DNA of 64,000 bases from an uncultured Collinsella sp. (GCA_900542905.1 UQPF01000002.1:1-64000), one strand, 5' to 3'; positions 45,082 to 54,063 are shown, counted from the stretch's first letter. Program-made: numbers and translations. Notes: generated by a model from the letters alone, not told the origin.

Positions 45082-46850
45082 TGCCAAATTCCATCTATAA
45101 CCCCATATCGCTGGAGGTTGGTAACATCCTGAAGGACGTTCAGACGGGCAAGATCGGTCTGCCCGACCTGCAACGACCCTTTGTGTGGGGCAACGAAAAG
45201 GTCCGCGACCTGCTTGATTCCATGCTCCGCGGATACCCTATTGGCTATGTGATGCTGTGGGACTCTCCGAGCGACAACGCGGGCAAGAAGTCTGCCATAG
45301 GCTCGAACCAAAAGGTGTATGCCGTCCCCAAGTCCCTTGTCATCGACGGACAGCAGAGACTCACTGCCCTTCTGAGCTCCCTGTACGGCGTGTCCGTGCG
45401 AGACAAGAACTTCAGGGAGCGTACGGTGAAGGTCGCCTACGACCCCATCGCACGCTCATTCAAGAATGCCGACGCCTCGACCGAGAAGGATTCGCGCTAT
45501 GTGCCGGACGTATCCGAGGCCTTCGCGGCGAACCACGACAACAAGCTGAGCGCCTATCGCAGGGCGTTCATCAAGCGCCTTAACGAGGCGAATGCCAAAA
45601 AGGGAGAACCCGAACTCGACGATGACGGCGAGGATGCCGTCGAGAGCGGGCTCAACGCATTACTCGGGCTTGAGCGTTATCTTCTGCCGACGCTGGAGAT
45701 TTCCGAATCGGCTGACGAGGAGACCGTATCGGACATCTTTGTGCGTGTGAACTCGCAAGGGCAGGCGCTTAAGCAGGATGACTTCATCATGACCCTGCTT
45801 TCGGTCTACGAACCTGCCATGAGGGAGCGTATAGAGGAGTTCTGCGCCATGAGCCATGCGCCCGCAAAGGGCACCTCGTACAACCCGCTCATGACCGTCT
45901 CGCCGACGCATATCATTCGCGCCACGGTGGGCGTGGGGTTCAAGAGGGGTCGCCTGCGTTATGCCTACCAGATTCTTCGCGGGCGAGATCTCAAGACAAA
46001 GGAAACGACGCCCGAGACGCGAGCTGAGAACTTTGCCACGTTCGGTCGCGCCCTCGATCTCGTGCTTGACTTGAACAACTGGCATGCCTTCATCAACACG
46101 CTGGCGGAGGCGGGCTATGTCTGCTCTGACCAGGTGGGGTCGGGCAACGCGCTCATGTTCTGCTATGCGTTCTACCTTATCGGGCGCTATGAGTTCGACA
46201 TGGAGCCACTGGCTGTGCGCGGGCTCGTGCGGCGCTGGTATTTCGCCGCAGCCATAACGGGGCTCTATGTGGGGTCCTTCGAATCCGAGTTCGAGCAGCA
46301 GCTTAACGACGTCTCGCGCCTTGAGACCGCCGATGAGTTCCGGGCGTACTTCGACCGTAGGCTCGCTGCCATCATGACGGACGATTATTTCTCCATCACG
46401 CTGCCCAGCTCCCTCGACGCAAACGAGGCGACGGGCCCGACCTGGTGGGGCTTCGTCGCGGCTCAGGTCGTGCTCGGTGCCAAGGCGCTGTTCAGCACGG
46501 CCCCTCTTTCTCAACTGCTGCTTACCGGCTCATCAGGTTCCAAAAAGGCTCTGGACAAGCATCATCTGTTCCCAGATAACTACCTGAAGGCCAAGGGCTA
46601 CCTTTCACAGCGCAGCAACCGAGGCAACTTCACCCTTGTTGACTACCAGAACAACATCTACATCTCGGATGACGCCCCGAATGAGTACGTTCGTAGGTAT
46701 CGCGCCGCGCTGGGGGAGGACGAGTATCGCCGCAACTGCGAGGAGCATGCCCTGCCTGTTGGGTTTGAGGACCTCGATTACGAGGAGTTCCTAGGCAAGC
46801 GAAGGCAGCTTATGGGCGAGCTGGTGAAGGGGGCGTACGAGCGGCTTTAG
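45081..46850 (+). CDS. DUF262 protein with C-terminal HNH/DUF1524-like domain
   Basis: A 589-residue protein of the family that includes GmrSD-type and other modification-dependent nucleases. The DUF262 (ParB-like) domain has LPDLQRPFVW at 27-36 and the nucleotide-site motif IDGQQRLTALL at 88 on. The C-terminal domain has KHHLFPDNYLKAKGY (His494-His495) and NRGNFTLVDYQNNIYISDDA, the HNH-like pattern. The start is a GTG that shares a base with the stop of the MmeI-like gene, so the two are translationally coupled. This argues for one defence module. The substrate, perhaps modified phage DNA that resists the first enzyme, is inference. Confidence 0.85.
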   Translation: MPNSIYNPISLEVGNILKDVQTGKIGLPDLQRPFVWGNEKVRDLLDSMLRGYPIGYVMLWDSPSDNAGKKSAIGSNQKVYAVPKSLVIDGQQRLTALLSSLYGVSVRDKNFRERTVKVAYDPIARSFKNADASTEKDSRYVPDVSEAFAANHDNKLSAYRRAFIKRLNEANAKKGEPELDDDGEDAVESGLNALLGLERYLLPTLEISESADEETVSDIFVRVNSQGQALKQDDFIMTLLSVYEPAMRERIEEFCAMSHAPAKGTSYNPLMTVSPTHIIRATVGVGFKRGRLRYAYQILRGRDLKTKETTPETRAENFATFGRALDLVLDLNNWHAFINTLAEAGYVCSDQVGSGNALMFCYAFYLIGRYEFDMEPLAVRGLVRRWYFAAAITGLYVGSFESEFEQQLNDVSRLETADEFRAYFDRRLAAIMTDDYFSITLPSSLDANEATGPTWWGFVAAQVVLGAKALFSTAPLSQLLLTGSSGSKKALDKHHLFPDNYLKAKGYLSQRSNRGNFTLVDYQNNIYISDDAPNEYVRRYRAALGEDEYRRNCEEHALPVGFEDLDYEEFLGKRRQLMGELVKGAYERL

Positions 46851-47340
46851 GTCTCCGTTGTGGATCGGGGAGAGGTTACTGCCGACTCCTCCCCGACGCG
46901 CAGGTCGAGAGGGCCGAGGCGCGGCAATCGGCCTTGCGGCCGATGGGTCCCGCTTATGGGCGGGACCCCCGCGACGCACGGCGTCGCTCTCGCTGCGGCT
47001 CCCTGGCAACGCTCCCCAGGGTCGCGTTTCGTCCGCCTCCGCTCACGCCGGCCCAGCCCGCCGAACGGCTGCGCTCGATGGCTTCCAGAAGTCGCCATCG
47101 CTCCGCCGTGGTCGCCGGGCTGGGCCTCTCGCGCCGGGTCGCCGAGCGCCGTCGTGCGACGCTCCCCAGGGTCGCGTCTCCTCGGCGTCGGTTCAACCGG
47201 CGCTCACCTGCCCGGGCTCGCGTTGCCTTGGGCAACCGGCTCGCTCCGTGCAGGCAAGATATGGATTCCGTTGCACGGAATCATCTTGCCCGCCTGCGGC
47301 GGGACGGCGAACCGCTCCGAGGTCGCTCTCACCGAAGGGC
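46851..47340. other. GC-rich noncoding stretch, candidate oriT
   Basis: About 490 bp with only overlapping shadow frames. ACGCTCCCCAGGGTCGCGT appears at 47009-47027 and 47159-47177. GGCCCAGCCCG recurs inverted, and GATGGC/GCCATC form another short palindrome. The strongest feature is a hairpin at 47251-47297: GGCAAGAT and GGATTCCGT pair with ACGGAATC and ATCTTGCC across TGC, a shape common in MOBP transfer origins. It adjoins the relaxase gene. Which part, if any, is nicked is not known. Confidence 0.4.
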
Positions 47341-47377
47341 AAAAGAAGGGGCCGGGACGCCTGTTGCGTCCCGGCCC
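47341..47377 (-). terminator. Terminator of the mobilization operon
   Basis: GGGCCGGGACGC pairs perfectly with GCGTCCCGGCCC around CTGTT. On the minus strand it is followed by CTTCTTTT. It stands directly after the relaxase stop. Confidence 0.82.
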
Positions 47378-47383
47378 AAATGC

Positions 47384-48322
47384 TCAGTCGTCTCGGCCGT
47401 TCTGGTTCTCCAGCGCCCTGCGCTCAAGCTCCCAGAACGCCCGCATCGCCGTCGCTATCCCGCGCAGCGTGAAGCGGACGGCGATGCCAGTCGAGCGGTC
47501 GACGGCAAAGCCGAGCCTTCCGCCGTTGACCTTCCTCATGCCCCCGAGAGACTTCGAGGGGAAGCGGTACTGGAGGCTCCCGCCCTTCGACCTGGCGAGC
47601 TCGATGCCGTCCCGCTTGAGCCGCCGCTCAAGCTCGCCCATCCGGTCGGGGCAGTCGCGCATGCGCCCGACCTCCTCGATTCGGCGGGCGACCGCGACGC
47701 GGACGCGGGCGTTCTCCGAGCGCTCGGCCTGTCCCTTTCGGGCCATGTCGCGCTCTTCCGTGCCGGGTTGCCTCGCGTGGACGCGCGAGTTGGCCTTGCC
47801 GCGCTCAAGCTGCCTGAGGCCGTACCTTTCGTCCAGGGTACGGACGGTCTTCACGCGTGATGCCGCCGCCTTTCGGGCGGGGCCCTCGTCGAGCCTTCGG
47901 CCGGTTTCCAGATCACTGCGGTTGATGCCGAGGTGCACGGCGTAGCGGTCGGTGGCGTCCGCGCGGCAGCGCTCGCGGTGCAGCACCATCACGACTTCCT
48001 GGTTGGGGTAGCGCTCGGCCACGTACTCCCTCGCATAGCGCATGCACAGCTCCGGCGTCATCTTCCCGCCGTTGAGGTCGCACTCGTCTGGGAGGAACCC
48101 GAGTATCTGGTGCTGCATGTAGGTACACTTGGCACCGGCCTTGCCGGGCCTGTCGTGACCCATGGCCGCCCTCGTGTCTGCCATCTCCTGAAACCAGCGG
48201 TCATCGTCGATAATGTTCTGCGTGCCGTGGGCGAGCGCCTTGTCGCGGTCCCAGGAGAGGTAATCCCTGAGTCTCGCGAGGTGCTTCTCGCTGCAGACGC
48301 TCGTCTGCTTTATCGCCGTCAT
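47384..48322 (-). CDS. MOBP-like relaxase, divergent metal motif
   Basis: A 312-residue mobilization nuclease that would nick the transfer origin and stay bound to the DNA. The N-terminal Tyr21 (LRDYLSW) is the candidate nucleophile. The relaxase core shows HQILGFLPDE, MTPELCMRYAREYVAERY, VVMVLHRE and YAVHLGINRSDLETGRRL, matching the family's Hx(D)..HxHxHxxxN..(D)xETG layout. However only His115 and His130 are kept; two of the usual clustered histidines are Arg and Ala. The C-terminal half is basic and helical. GGGAGG precedes the ATG. It is the last gene of the mobilization operon. Confidence 0.75.
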   Translation of the reverse strand: MTAIKQTSVCSEKHLARLRDYLSWDRDKALAHGTQNIIDDDRWFQEMADTRAAMGHDRPGKAGAKCTYMQHQILGFLPDECDLNGGKMTPELCMRYAREYVAERYPNQEVVMVLHRERCRADATDRYAVHLGINRSDLETGRRLDEGPARKAAASRVKTVRTLDERYGLRQLERGKANSRVHARQPGTEERDMARKGQAERSENARVRVAVARRIEEVGRMRDCPDRMGELERRLKRDGIELARSKGGSLQYRFPSKSLGGMRKVNGGRLGFAVDRSTGIAVRFTLRGIATAMRAFWELERRALENQNGRDD

Positions 48323-48332
48323 GGTCGCCTCC

Positions 48333-50249
48333 CTAGTCGAGCGAGAGCCCGCTGAATTTGCCGCCCGGCTTGCTCCCGTTCTTCTTCTCCGGCTCGGGCC
48401 ACTTTGGGCACCAGGTCGAGGCCTCCTCGCGCATCTTCCCAGCAGCTGACTCGTCGAGGCGGCGCTGGTAGGCGCGACGGTTCTCCGCCTCGTGCTCGGG
48501 GGTCCCGAGGTCGAAGTGCTCCCTTGTGGGCGTGTTGGTGCAGTCGGTGACGGGGGAGCGGAAGACGCCGGCTCGACATGCGGGCATACCGTTATCCGCG
48601 TGCTTCACGACGATGATCCCGTCCCGGTCCGGGGCCATGTCGCGCCACTCCCAGGGGTGTATCACGTCGTCGGCGCTCTCGCTGTAGGACGTCGAGGAGG
48701 ACGTGCCTGACGCGGCCCTGCCGTTGCTCGTGCCTTGCGTGTGGCGCGTGGTCTTGCCGATGAGCTCGGTGAAGTACCGGCGGTCCTCCTCCTCGGCGAG
48801 CTTCATCGCGACCTTGATGCCGCAGTTCGCGAGGATCTTCCTGCGGCCGTCTTTCTCGCCGTACTTGTTGAGCTGGGATACGTCCTGCGTCGCGCCGACC
48901 CAGAAACAACCGTAGCTGCGTCCTAGGCTGAGGAGCGCGGGCAGGCACTCGACGCGGGGGAGGTTGCCCCACTCGTCGCCGAGTATCTGCACGGGGCGGG
49001 GGAGTTTTCCGCCGTTCACGTCCGCGACCGCCTGGACCGAAGCCCAGAGCTGCGAGAGGAATATCGCCGCTATGCAGTTGTAGGGGGAGCCCTCGTCGAG
49101 CACGTGGAGGAAGACGGCACTCTTCTCCGTGAGCACCGTTCGCGGGTCGATGTCGGAGCCAGAGGTCATCCATGTGACCGGCGCGGACGAGAACGGGCGG
49201 AGTGCCACCTTGAGCGTCGAGAGGATGCTCCTGAGCTCGTTGCCGCCCGAGGAGACGAACTGCGACGCCCTGCCCTTGGCGGGGTGACCGCTCGGCAGGG
49301 AGCGGAAGACGGCCTTCAGAGGCTCGGCCGGGTCGTCGCCCTCGGCCTCGGTGCCACGGTCCAAGACCTCGCAGACGGTCGCGAGGTGCCTCGATCCCTC
49401 GGGACACTCGTCAGACATGGAGACCAGCAGGACCAGGGCCGAGAGCAAGCCCCTGGCCGATGCCGTCCAGTGCGAACCCTTGCCCTTCTCGTCATCCTGC
49501 ACCACGAGCTCCGCGATGGCGTCCGCCGCCTGCTCGGCCTCCTGGTCGCGCCCCTCGGCATGGAGGTCGAGAACCTGCTTGAGCGGGTTGAACCTCTGGC
49601 CGCGATAGGGGTGCTGCGTATCGAGCAGGAGGACGCGGTAGCCACGACGGGCAAGCTCATCGCCCGTGAGCTCTATGAGCTCGTTCTTCACGTCTGAGAC
49701 GACGAGGGTCGCGGGCTCGGAGCCGTTGGAGGCGTCGCCGTAGCTGAGCAGGTCGATTGAGGGGAGGTAGAGGAAGCGTGATTTACCTGACCCAGTGGCC
49801 CCTGATACGAAAATCATCTTCTTCGGCTCGTAGAAATAGCAGGGCTTACCGCGATATTTGGTGAAGCCGTAGACGAACCCGCGCGACGAGGGGCTCGTCG
49901 AGCCGCCCCATGTCATGGACCCCTTCACGACCTCGCGGCCCGTCTTGACGTGGGCGTCGCCGAGCACGCCGCCGTCCTCGGCTCGTGATTTGAGGGCGCT
50001 TGAGTAGGCGATGAGGGCGCAGGCGCAGAGTGCAAGGAGGAAGACGAACAAGGCCCCGAGGGGATGGGTGACGAACCCGTCCGAGAGCCACCAGCCGAGG
50101 ACGGTCTCCGCGTCGAACGTTGTGGGAATTGCCGATGCGTCGAGTCCGTACCCGGCGACGAGCATGTCGATGGGGGCGGCGAGTACGGGGCATGCGAGGA
50201 TCGCTAGGAAAAGGGATGATAGGAGCGCTGTGAGCATCTTGGTTTTCAT
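48333..50249 (-). CDS. VirD4/TraG-like coupling protein
   Basis: A 638-residue membrane ATPase that links the relaxase-DNA complex to a transfer channel. Two N-terminal hydrophobic segments (residues 5-25 and 62-82) anchor it. The ATPase has Walker A GATGSGKS (150-157) and Walker B ILGDEWGNLP near 421, with LVVSDVKNELIELTG and KLAEEEDRRYFTELIGKTT as family motifs. Its ATG overlaps the mobC stop (ATGA), and the relaxase gene starts ten bases after its stop. Since the element lacks other transfer genes, the protein must dock on a channel from another element. The C-terminal tail is polar and probably binds cargo. Confidence 0.9.
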   Translation of the reverse strand: MKTKMLTALLSSLFLAILACPVLAAPIDMLVAGYGLDASAIPTTFDAETVLGWWLSDGFVTHPLGALFVFLLALCACALIAYSSALKSRAEDGGVLGDAHVKTGREVVKGSMTWGGSTSPSSRGFVYGFTKYRGKPCYFYEPKKMIFVSGATGSGKSRFLYLPSIDLLSYGDASNGSEPATLVVSDVKNELIELTGDELARRGYRVLLLDTQHPYRGQRFNPLKQVLDLHAEGRDQEAEQAADAIAELVVQDDEKGKGSHWTASARGLLSALVLLVSMSDECPEGSRHLATVCEVLDRGTEAEGDDPAEPLKAVFRSLPSGHPAKGRASQFVSSGGNELRSILSTLKVALRPFSSAPVTWMTSGSDIDPRTVLTEKSAVFLHVLDEGSPYNCIAAIFLSQLWASVQAVADVNGGKLPRPVQILGDEWGNLPRVECLPALLSLGRSYGCFWVGATQDVSQLNKYGEKDGRRKILANCGIKVAMKLAEEEDRRYFTELIGKTTRHTQGTSNGRAASGTSSSTSYSESADDVIHPWEWRDMAPDRDGIIVVKHADNGMPACRAGVFRSPVTDCTNTPTREHFDLGTPEHEAENRRAYQRRLDESAAGKMREEASTWCPKWPEPEKKNGSKPGGKFSGLSLD

Positions 50250-50596
50250 GATAGTTCTCGATTCTTGGAGATGAGGTTTGAAAGCTGCGAGGCCGTGCTC
50301 GACACCAGTCGGACGGCCTCCGTGAGCTGTCGGGCCGTCTGCGCATCCACGCCATAGGCGTTTGCGGCATGGACGGCCTGGTTGAGGTTTCCGCCCTGTT
50401 TCTTCATCTGGTGGAGGATTTGCCGCAAGGTCGCCTCGTCGGCGACCTTGACGGGCTTCTGCCCGATGCGGAGGGCAGCTTCGCGCATGAACGTCGATGG
50501 GGCCATGTCAAAAGAGGAGGAGCGCGCCATGATGACGGCACGCTCCTCCTCGGTCATTCGGACGTTGATATGCGCAGTCTTGCTGTTGCCGCGCAT
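50246..50596 (-). CDS. MobC-type relaxosome protein
   Basis: A 116-residue DNA-binding accessory protein. It opens with a ribbon-helix-helix-type segment (KTAHINVRMTEEERAVIMAR) followed by MAPSTFMREAALR and the MobC signature LRQILHQMKKQGGNLNQAVHAAN. MobC proteins open the DNA around the nick site. The ATG at 50596 has GGAGGG, which overlaps the end of the DnaB-like gene. Its stop overlaps the start of the coupling-protein gene, as expected of one operon. Confidence 0.88.
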   Translation of the reverse strand: MRGNSKTAHINVRMTEEERAVIMARSSSFDMAPSTFMREAALRIGQKPVKVADEATLRQILHQMKKQGGNLNQAVHAANAYGVDAQTARQLTEAVRLVSSTASQLSNLISKNRELS

Positions 50597-50599
50597 GGC

Positions 50600-51484
50600 C
50601 TAGCCCTCCTGGTCATAGAAGGTGGCATGGGGCGCGTCGAAGGTGAGCTTGGCGCTCCCAAGCGTGCCATAGCGTGCCTTAAGGACGCGAACGAGCAGGG
50701 GACGAACATCTAGCTCAGAGTTGTACCTCCGCTCCTTCTTGTCCCTGCCGTCGACCTGCAGGAAGAGAGCGTTGTCGGAGCCGTAGTCGATACCCTGCGA
50801 GCCAGCGAAGACGTTGAGCTCGGTGTTCGCATCGTTGTACTTATCGCGCGCGACGCTGCTTATCAGGAAAACGGGGACGTCATACGTCCGGGCGATGTTG
50901 CCCAGGGCTTGGACGCAAGCGGTGATGACAACGCGTTCTTCCGCGCGAACATTGAAATTGGTTGCTGCAATGAGCTGAAGGTAATCCACAAAAACGGCAG
51001 GGCGCTGCCCACGTTCGTGAATGCAATCACCGATGCAACGCCCGAGATCTTCCATGGACGTTTGGCTGTCCATGATGCACGAGTTAGGTGCTACGGTCTC
51101 GGCGTAGATGGCGCAGGCGTGCTCAAATGCCTCCCTCTTCTCGGGGATTGTCCCGGTCGCCTCGGAAAGGCTGAAGTCTCCATTGCCGAGGCGCGTGATG
51201 CCCTTCTGGGCGATGCGATACGCGGGGAGTTCCGCGGAATAGAAGACGGTGGGCACGCCTTGGGATGCGAGGTCGTCGGAGATGGTCTTGAGGAGCGTCG
51301 TCTTGCCGGCAGCGGGTGCCGCTCCGACTATGGTCAGGATTCCGGGTACGACGCCCCCGATGAGCTTGTCGAGAGAGGGGAGGCTGCGTATATGAGCCAT
51401 GGGCTTACGCCCGTTCATTTCCTCGATATAGGTCTTGAGCTGATCGGCTTCGACGTTGAATGAGCTATTGGCTACAGGCTGCAC
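50600..51484 (-). CDS. DnaB-like helicase domain ATPase
   Basis: A 294-residue RecA-fold ATPase like the C-terminal half of DnaB or phage and plasmid RepA helicases. Walker A is GAAPAAGKTT (54-63), Walker B PAVFVDYLQLI, followed by the SSVARDKYND segment typical of the family. The N-terminal DnaB domain is absent. It could unwind or load on element DNA during excision or transfer, or support limited replication. The start is a GTG at 51484 with GAGGTG upstream. It overlaps the previous gene by 13 bp, so it is the second gene of the mobilization operon. Confidence 0.85.
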   Translation of the reverse strand: MQPVANSSFNVEADQLKTYIEEMNGRKPMAHIRSLPSLDKLIGGVVPGILTIVGAAPAAGKTTLLKTISDDLASQGVPTVFYSAELPAYRIAQKGITRLGNGDFSLSEATGTIPEKREAFEHACAIYAETVAPNSCIMDSQTSMEDLGRCIGDCIHERGQRPAVFVDYLQLIAATNFNVRAEERVVITACVQALGNIARTYDVPVFLISSVARDKYNDANTELNVFAGSQGIDYGSDNALFLQVDGRDKKERRYNSELDVRPLLVRVLKARYGTLGSAKLTFDAPHATFYDQEG

Positions 51485-51717
51485 GGATCCGACACCTCCA
51501 ACTCGTGAAGGTACTCAAAAAAGCTGGACTCGATGACGAAGAGGCGGCTATGAAGCTTGAGGCAGCGACCGCTCTCTTTCATGAGCGATGCGGCGGCAAC
51601 CTCCCCAAGCCCGGTCAGCTCACGAATCTCGGTGACGCCGAGCAGACGCTCGCGTCCCAGAACGACGCGAGGAGGAGCGGGTACGATACCCGCTTTGGGA
51701 ACAGCGGAATCTACCAT
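51472..51717 (-). CDS. Small helix-turn-helix or excisionase-like protein
   Basis: An 81-residue protein starting at 51717 with AAAGGAG eight bases upstream; a longer frame is not supported. The middle part, LLGVTEIRELTGLGEVAAASLMKESG, reads like the helix-turn-helix of excisionases (Xis/MerR-like), followed by KLHSRLFVIESSFFEYLHEL. It is the first gene of the mobilization operon and divergent from the gene at 51974. A palindrome TCTACCATGGTAGA covers the start codon. It may direct excision or control the operon; the exact role is inference. Confidence 0.65.
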   Translation of the reverse strand: MVDSAVPKAGIVPAPPRVVLGRERLLGVTEIRELTGLGEVAAASLMKESGRCLKLHSRLFVIESSFFEYLHELEVSDPCSL

Positions 51718-51973
51718 GGTAGAATCTCCTTTGGTCTGCTCACTCCTCCCCACCTCAGTTTGGCGACTAGAGGGGAGGGGTGGGCGGCTTTTTGTTTCTA
51801 TGGCCTTCTTTGGGCACCTCCATTCCGGCATTCGCTTATCTGTGCAATTCGATGATACTGCTTCTGGCAATCGAGGCGCTGAAGATTCAGAAAAAGTTCC
51901 GAAAAGTTTCGGATAAGCGCTTTTACCTCGAAAAAAAGGTTATACTTGCAATGAAAATCGATTGGAGGATGAA

Positions 51974-52720
51974 ATGGAACGCTCCAGGAAACCGAAAAAA
52001 CGAAAGTTTGGGACGACCGTCCTTGAACAGACCGATGACAACATCAGCATGTTCAAGGAACAACATTCGCAAGAGTTTAAGACTCCGGGGGAAGTGGTCG
52101 ACCTTCTCGCGAGTATCTGTCTCCGCGTCAACAAGGGTGCGGCTGCAGAGCTGAGTGCTTTTTGTGCGCAACGGGTCAAGTCTATTCAGGATGAGCTTAG
52201 TGGATATGGCGATGCTGAGTCCCTGTCGCTCGCTGCCGACGATTTAAACGACAAGCTCTCTTATTACAAGGCTCTTCGTAACCATATGCTGCGATTTGTT
52301 CCGCAAGACAGCCTTGTTGATAAGGGGCCGTCAATGAAACGCGTGGACCTGCGAGGTGGCTCGTATCTCGTTGTCCCCGACGATTGGCCTGTGGTCAATG
52401 AGCCAAACGCCTCATCATGCGACTATGCTTTCGTCCTTGAAGTGCGGAACGCAAGCGATGCAATTCCGCACTATGTTTATCTTTCCTCAAGGGAAGCCTG
52501 TCCTACGGATGAGGTGCTTAATGCAATAGCTGATAAATGGCCGGGGATTCGTGATGTCCAGAGTTCTCAGGTCGAGCCGATCTATGACAAGGACGGCGCG
52601 ATTCTGAATACCGACGAATGGACGAAGGCACCTATAATCGGCGTCTTCCCCATTCGCGACGCCTCATCGTTTTCCTGGGAGGATAAAGCTCCATATGGAG
52701 CGATGGTCTACCGCCATTAG
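51974..52720 (+). CDS. Unknown cargo protein of the element
   Basis: A 248-residue soluble protein I cannot assign. It begins with a basic stretch (RSRKPKKRKFGTTVL), then a helical region (VVDLLASICLRVNKGAAAEL, ELSGYGDAESLSLAADDLND), and a C-terminal part with beta character (RVDLRGGSYLVVPDDWPVV, YAFVLEVRNASDAIPHYVYL). GGAGG precedes the ATG at 51974; a TTG at 51962 is less likely. TATACT upstream may be the -10 box. It lies between the mobilization operon and the integrase, a usual place for cargo, and its codon use is more AT-rich than the core genes. Confidence 0.65.
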   Translation: MERSRKPKKRKFGTTVLEQTDDNISMFKEQHSQEFKTPGEVVDLLASICLRVNKGAAAELSAFCAQRVKSIQDELSGYGDAESLSLAADDLNDKLSYYKALRNHMLRFVPQDSLVDKGPSMKRVDLRGGSYLVVPDDWPVVNEPNASSCDYAFVLEVRNASDAIPHYVYLSSREACPTDEVLNAIADKWPGIRDVQSSQVEPIYDKDGAILNTDEWTKAPIIGVFPIRDASSFSWEDKAPYGAMVYRH

Positions 52721-52741
52721 TCCATCTATGTTCAAAGCAAG

Positions 52742-52774
52742 GGAAGGGCCGGGTATATCTCGGCCCTTCCTTTA
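52742..52774. terminator. Bidirectional terminator before the integrase end
   Basis: GGAAGGGCCG pairs with CGGCCCTTCC around GGTATATCT and is followed by TTTA on the plus strand. It lies between two convergent genes. Confidence 0.8.
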
Positions 52775-54052
52775 TGAATTGCTCTCTTGGGAAATGAGCT
52801 CGCCGAAGGCATCTGCTGCCTTACGATCGTTTGCCTCGATGGCGTGGGAGTAGATGGAGAGCGTCGTGCTTGGAGATGCGTGTCCAAGTCTTGCCTGGAC
52901 AGTCTTCACGTCTGCGCCTTCTCCGATTAGGAGCGTCGCTTGCGTGTGCCGCAGGGCGTGGGGGACGAGCCCACTGTATCCCGTGCCCCTCACGTGCTCT
53001 TTGCCGTTTCGCTGGAATCTTCTGGTGATATTGTTGTAGCTCCCAAAGCCGTTATCGACGCAGAAGTCGCGGAACCATCGGTCGAAGTTGTGGCCGTCTA
53101 CGTTGACGACTGTGGCGTATATGCCATCCTCGGTCGTGACGACCTTTATGCCGTTAACGATAGGCGTCTTGTCGTCCTGATCGAGAGTGTATCGGTTGAG
53201 CTGCGCCCGCTGTTCCAGCTTCCATTTGCTGAGATAGCAGGCCAGGGAGTCGTTGATTGCTATGGTGCGTCGGCTCATCTTCGATTTTGGCGGTCGGAGA
53301 GTCTTGTCATTGGTGAACTGCTTCGACACGCTCAACGTGCGCTGCCCAAGATCGATGTCGCCCCAAGTCAAGCCGAGCATTTCGCCGCGTCGGAGACCAC
53401 ATTGGAGCAAGAGCATGGTGCCCGTTGCCTTGGCCGACAGTGGTTCATCCATGAGGCAAGACAGAAATCGTGAAGCCTCGTCTGCCGTAAGCGGAGTTCT
53501 TTCCCTGTAAGTTGGTTTGGGAAGCTTGATTGGCGTGCATGGGTTACGAAGGATGAGCTCGTTGTCTACGGCGTCTTGGAGAATCTGTCGCAGTTTGACA
53601 TGTGTCCCGTGTAGCTCGGCTTCGGACATTCCCTTTTTGCGGGCGTTTGCGTAGATGTGCCGTATATCGTCAGGGTGGAGGTCAGTAAGTCGAATATGGC
53701 CGAACATTTCTTGAATGTGGCTAATATAGTTGCCCTCACGGGCATAGGCGAGCGGTGACTTGAAGCCCTCTTCCCTTAGGCTGTGGAAGTTCTCGGCGTA
53801 CTTTGCGACGGTGAGGTTTCCGTTGTCACGGACGACACCGGAGTTCAACTCCTCCTTGTATTCTTCCAAGGCTTTGCGGAGCATTGCCTGTTGTGTGCGT
53901 CTATTCACACCTTCGCAGTGCAGTGTTCTCTTGGATGAGTAGGCGTATTTGCCAGTCTTGGGGTCCTTGCCGAGGTTGAAGCGGTATTGGAACACCCCTT
54001 CTTTAACTTGATATACGCTGCCGTTTCCGACGACTCGTGGTTTGGTGCTCAT
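52772..54052 (-). CDS. int: Tyrosine integrase of the element
   Basis: A 426-residue tyrosine recombinase that integrates and excises the element at tRNA-Arg. The N-terminus (1-60) looks like an arm-binding domain (GNGSVYQVKEGVFQYRFNLG), followed by a SAM-like core-binding domain (about 75-165). The catalytic domain has Arg in LQCGLRRGEMLGL, the HALRHTQATLL box, LGHASPSTTL and the nucleophile Tyr in LSIYSHA, so all key residues appear present. The ATG at 54052 is used. The gene sits next to the right attachment site, typical of Tn916/ICE-type and phage-like integrases. Confidence 0.95.
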   Translation of the reverse strand: MSTKPRVVGNGSVYQVKEGVFQYRFNLGKDPKTGKYAYSSKRTLHCEGVNRRTQQAMLRKALEEYKEELNSGVVRDNGNLTVAKYAENFHSLREEGFKSPLAYAREGNYISHIQEMFGHIRLTDLHPDDIRHIYANARKKGMSEAELHGTHVKLRQILQDAVDNELILRNPCTPIKLPKPTYRERTPLTADEASRFLSCLMDEPLSAKATGTMLLLQCGLRRGEMLGLTWGDIDLGQRTLSVSKQFTNDKTLRPPKSKMSRRTIAINDSLACYLSKWKLEQRAQLNRYTLDQDDKTPIVNGIKVVTTEDGIYATVVNVDGHNFDRWFRDFCVDNGFGSYNNITRRFQRNGKEHVRGTGYSGLVPHALRHTQATLLIGEGADVKTVQARLGHASPSTTLSIYSHAIEANDRKAADAFGELISQESNS

Positions 54053-54063
54053 GGTGGGATTCC

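Noticed and set aside
46860..47945. Long plus-strand frames (up to 361 codons) after the DUF262 gene
   Set aside because: Several overlap each other in different frames, are Arg/Pro/Ser-rich, lack ribosome sites and run into the antisense of the relaxase gene.
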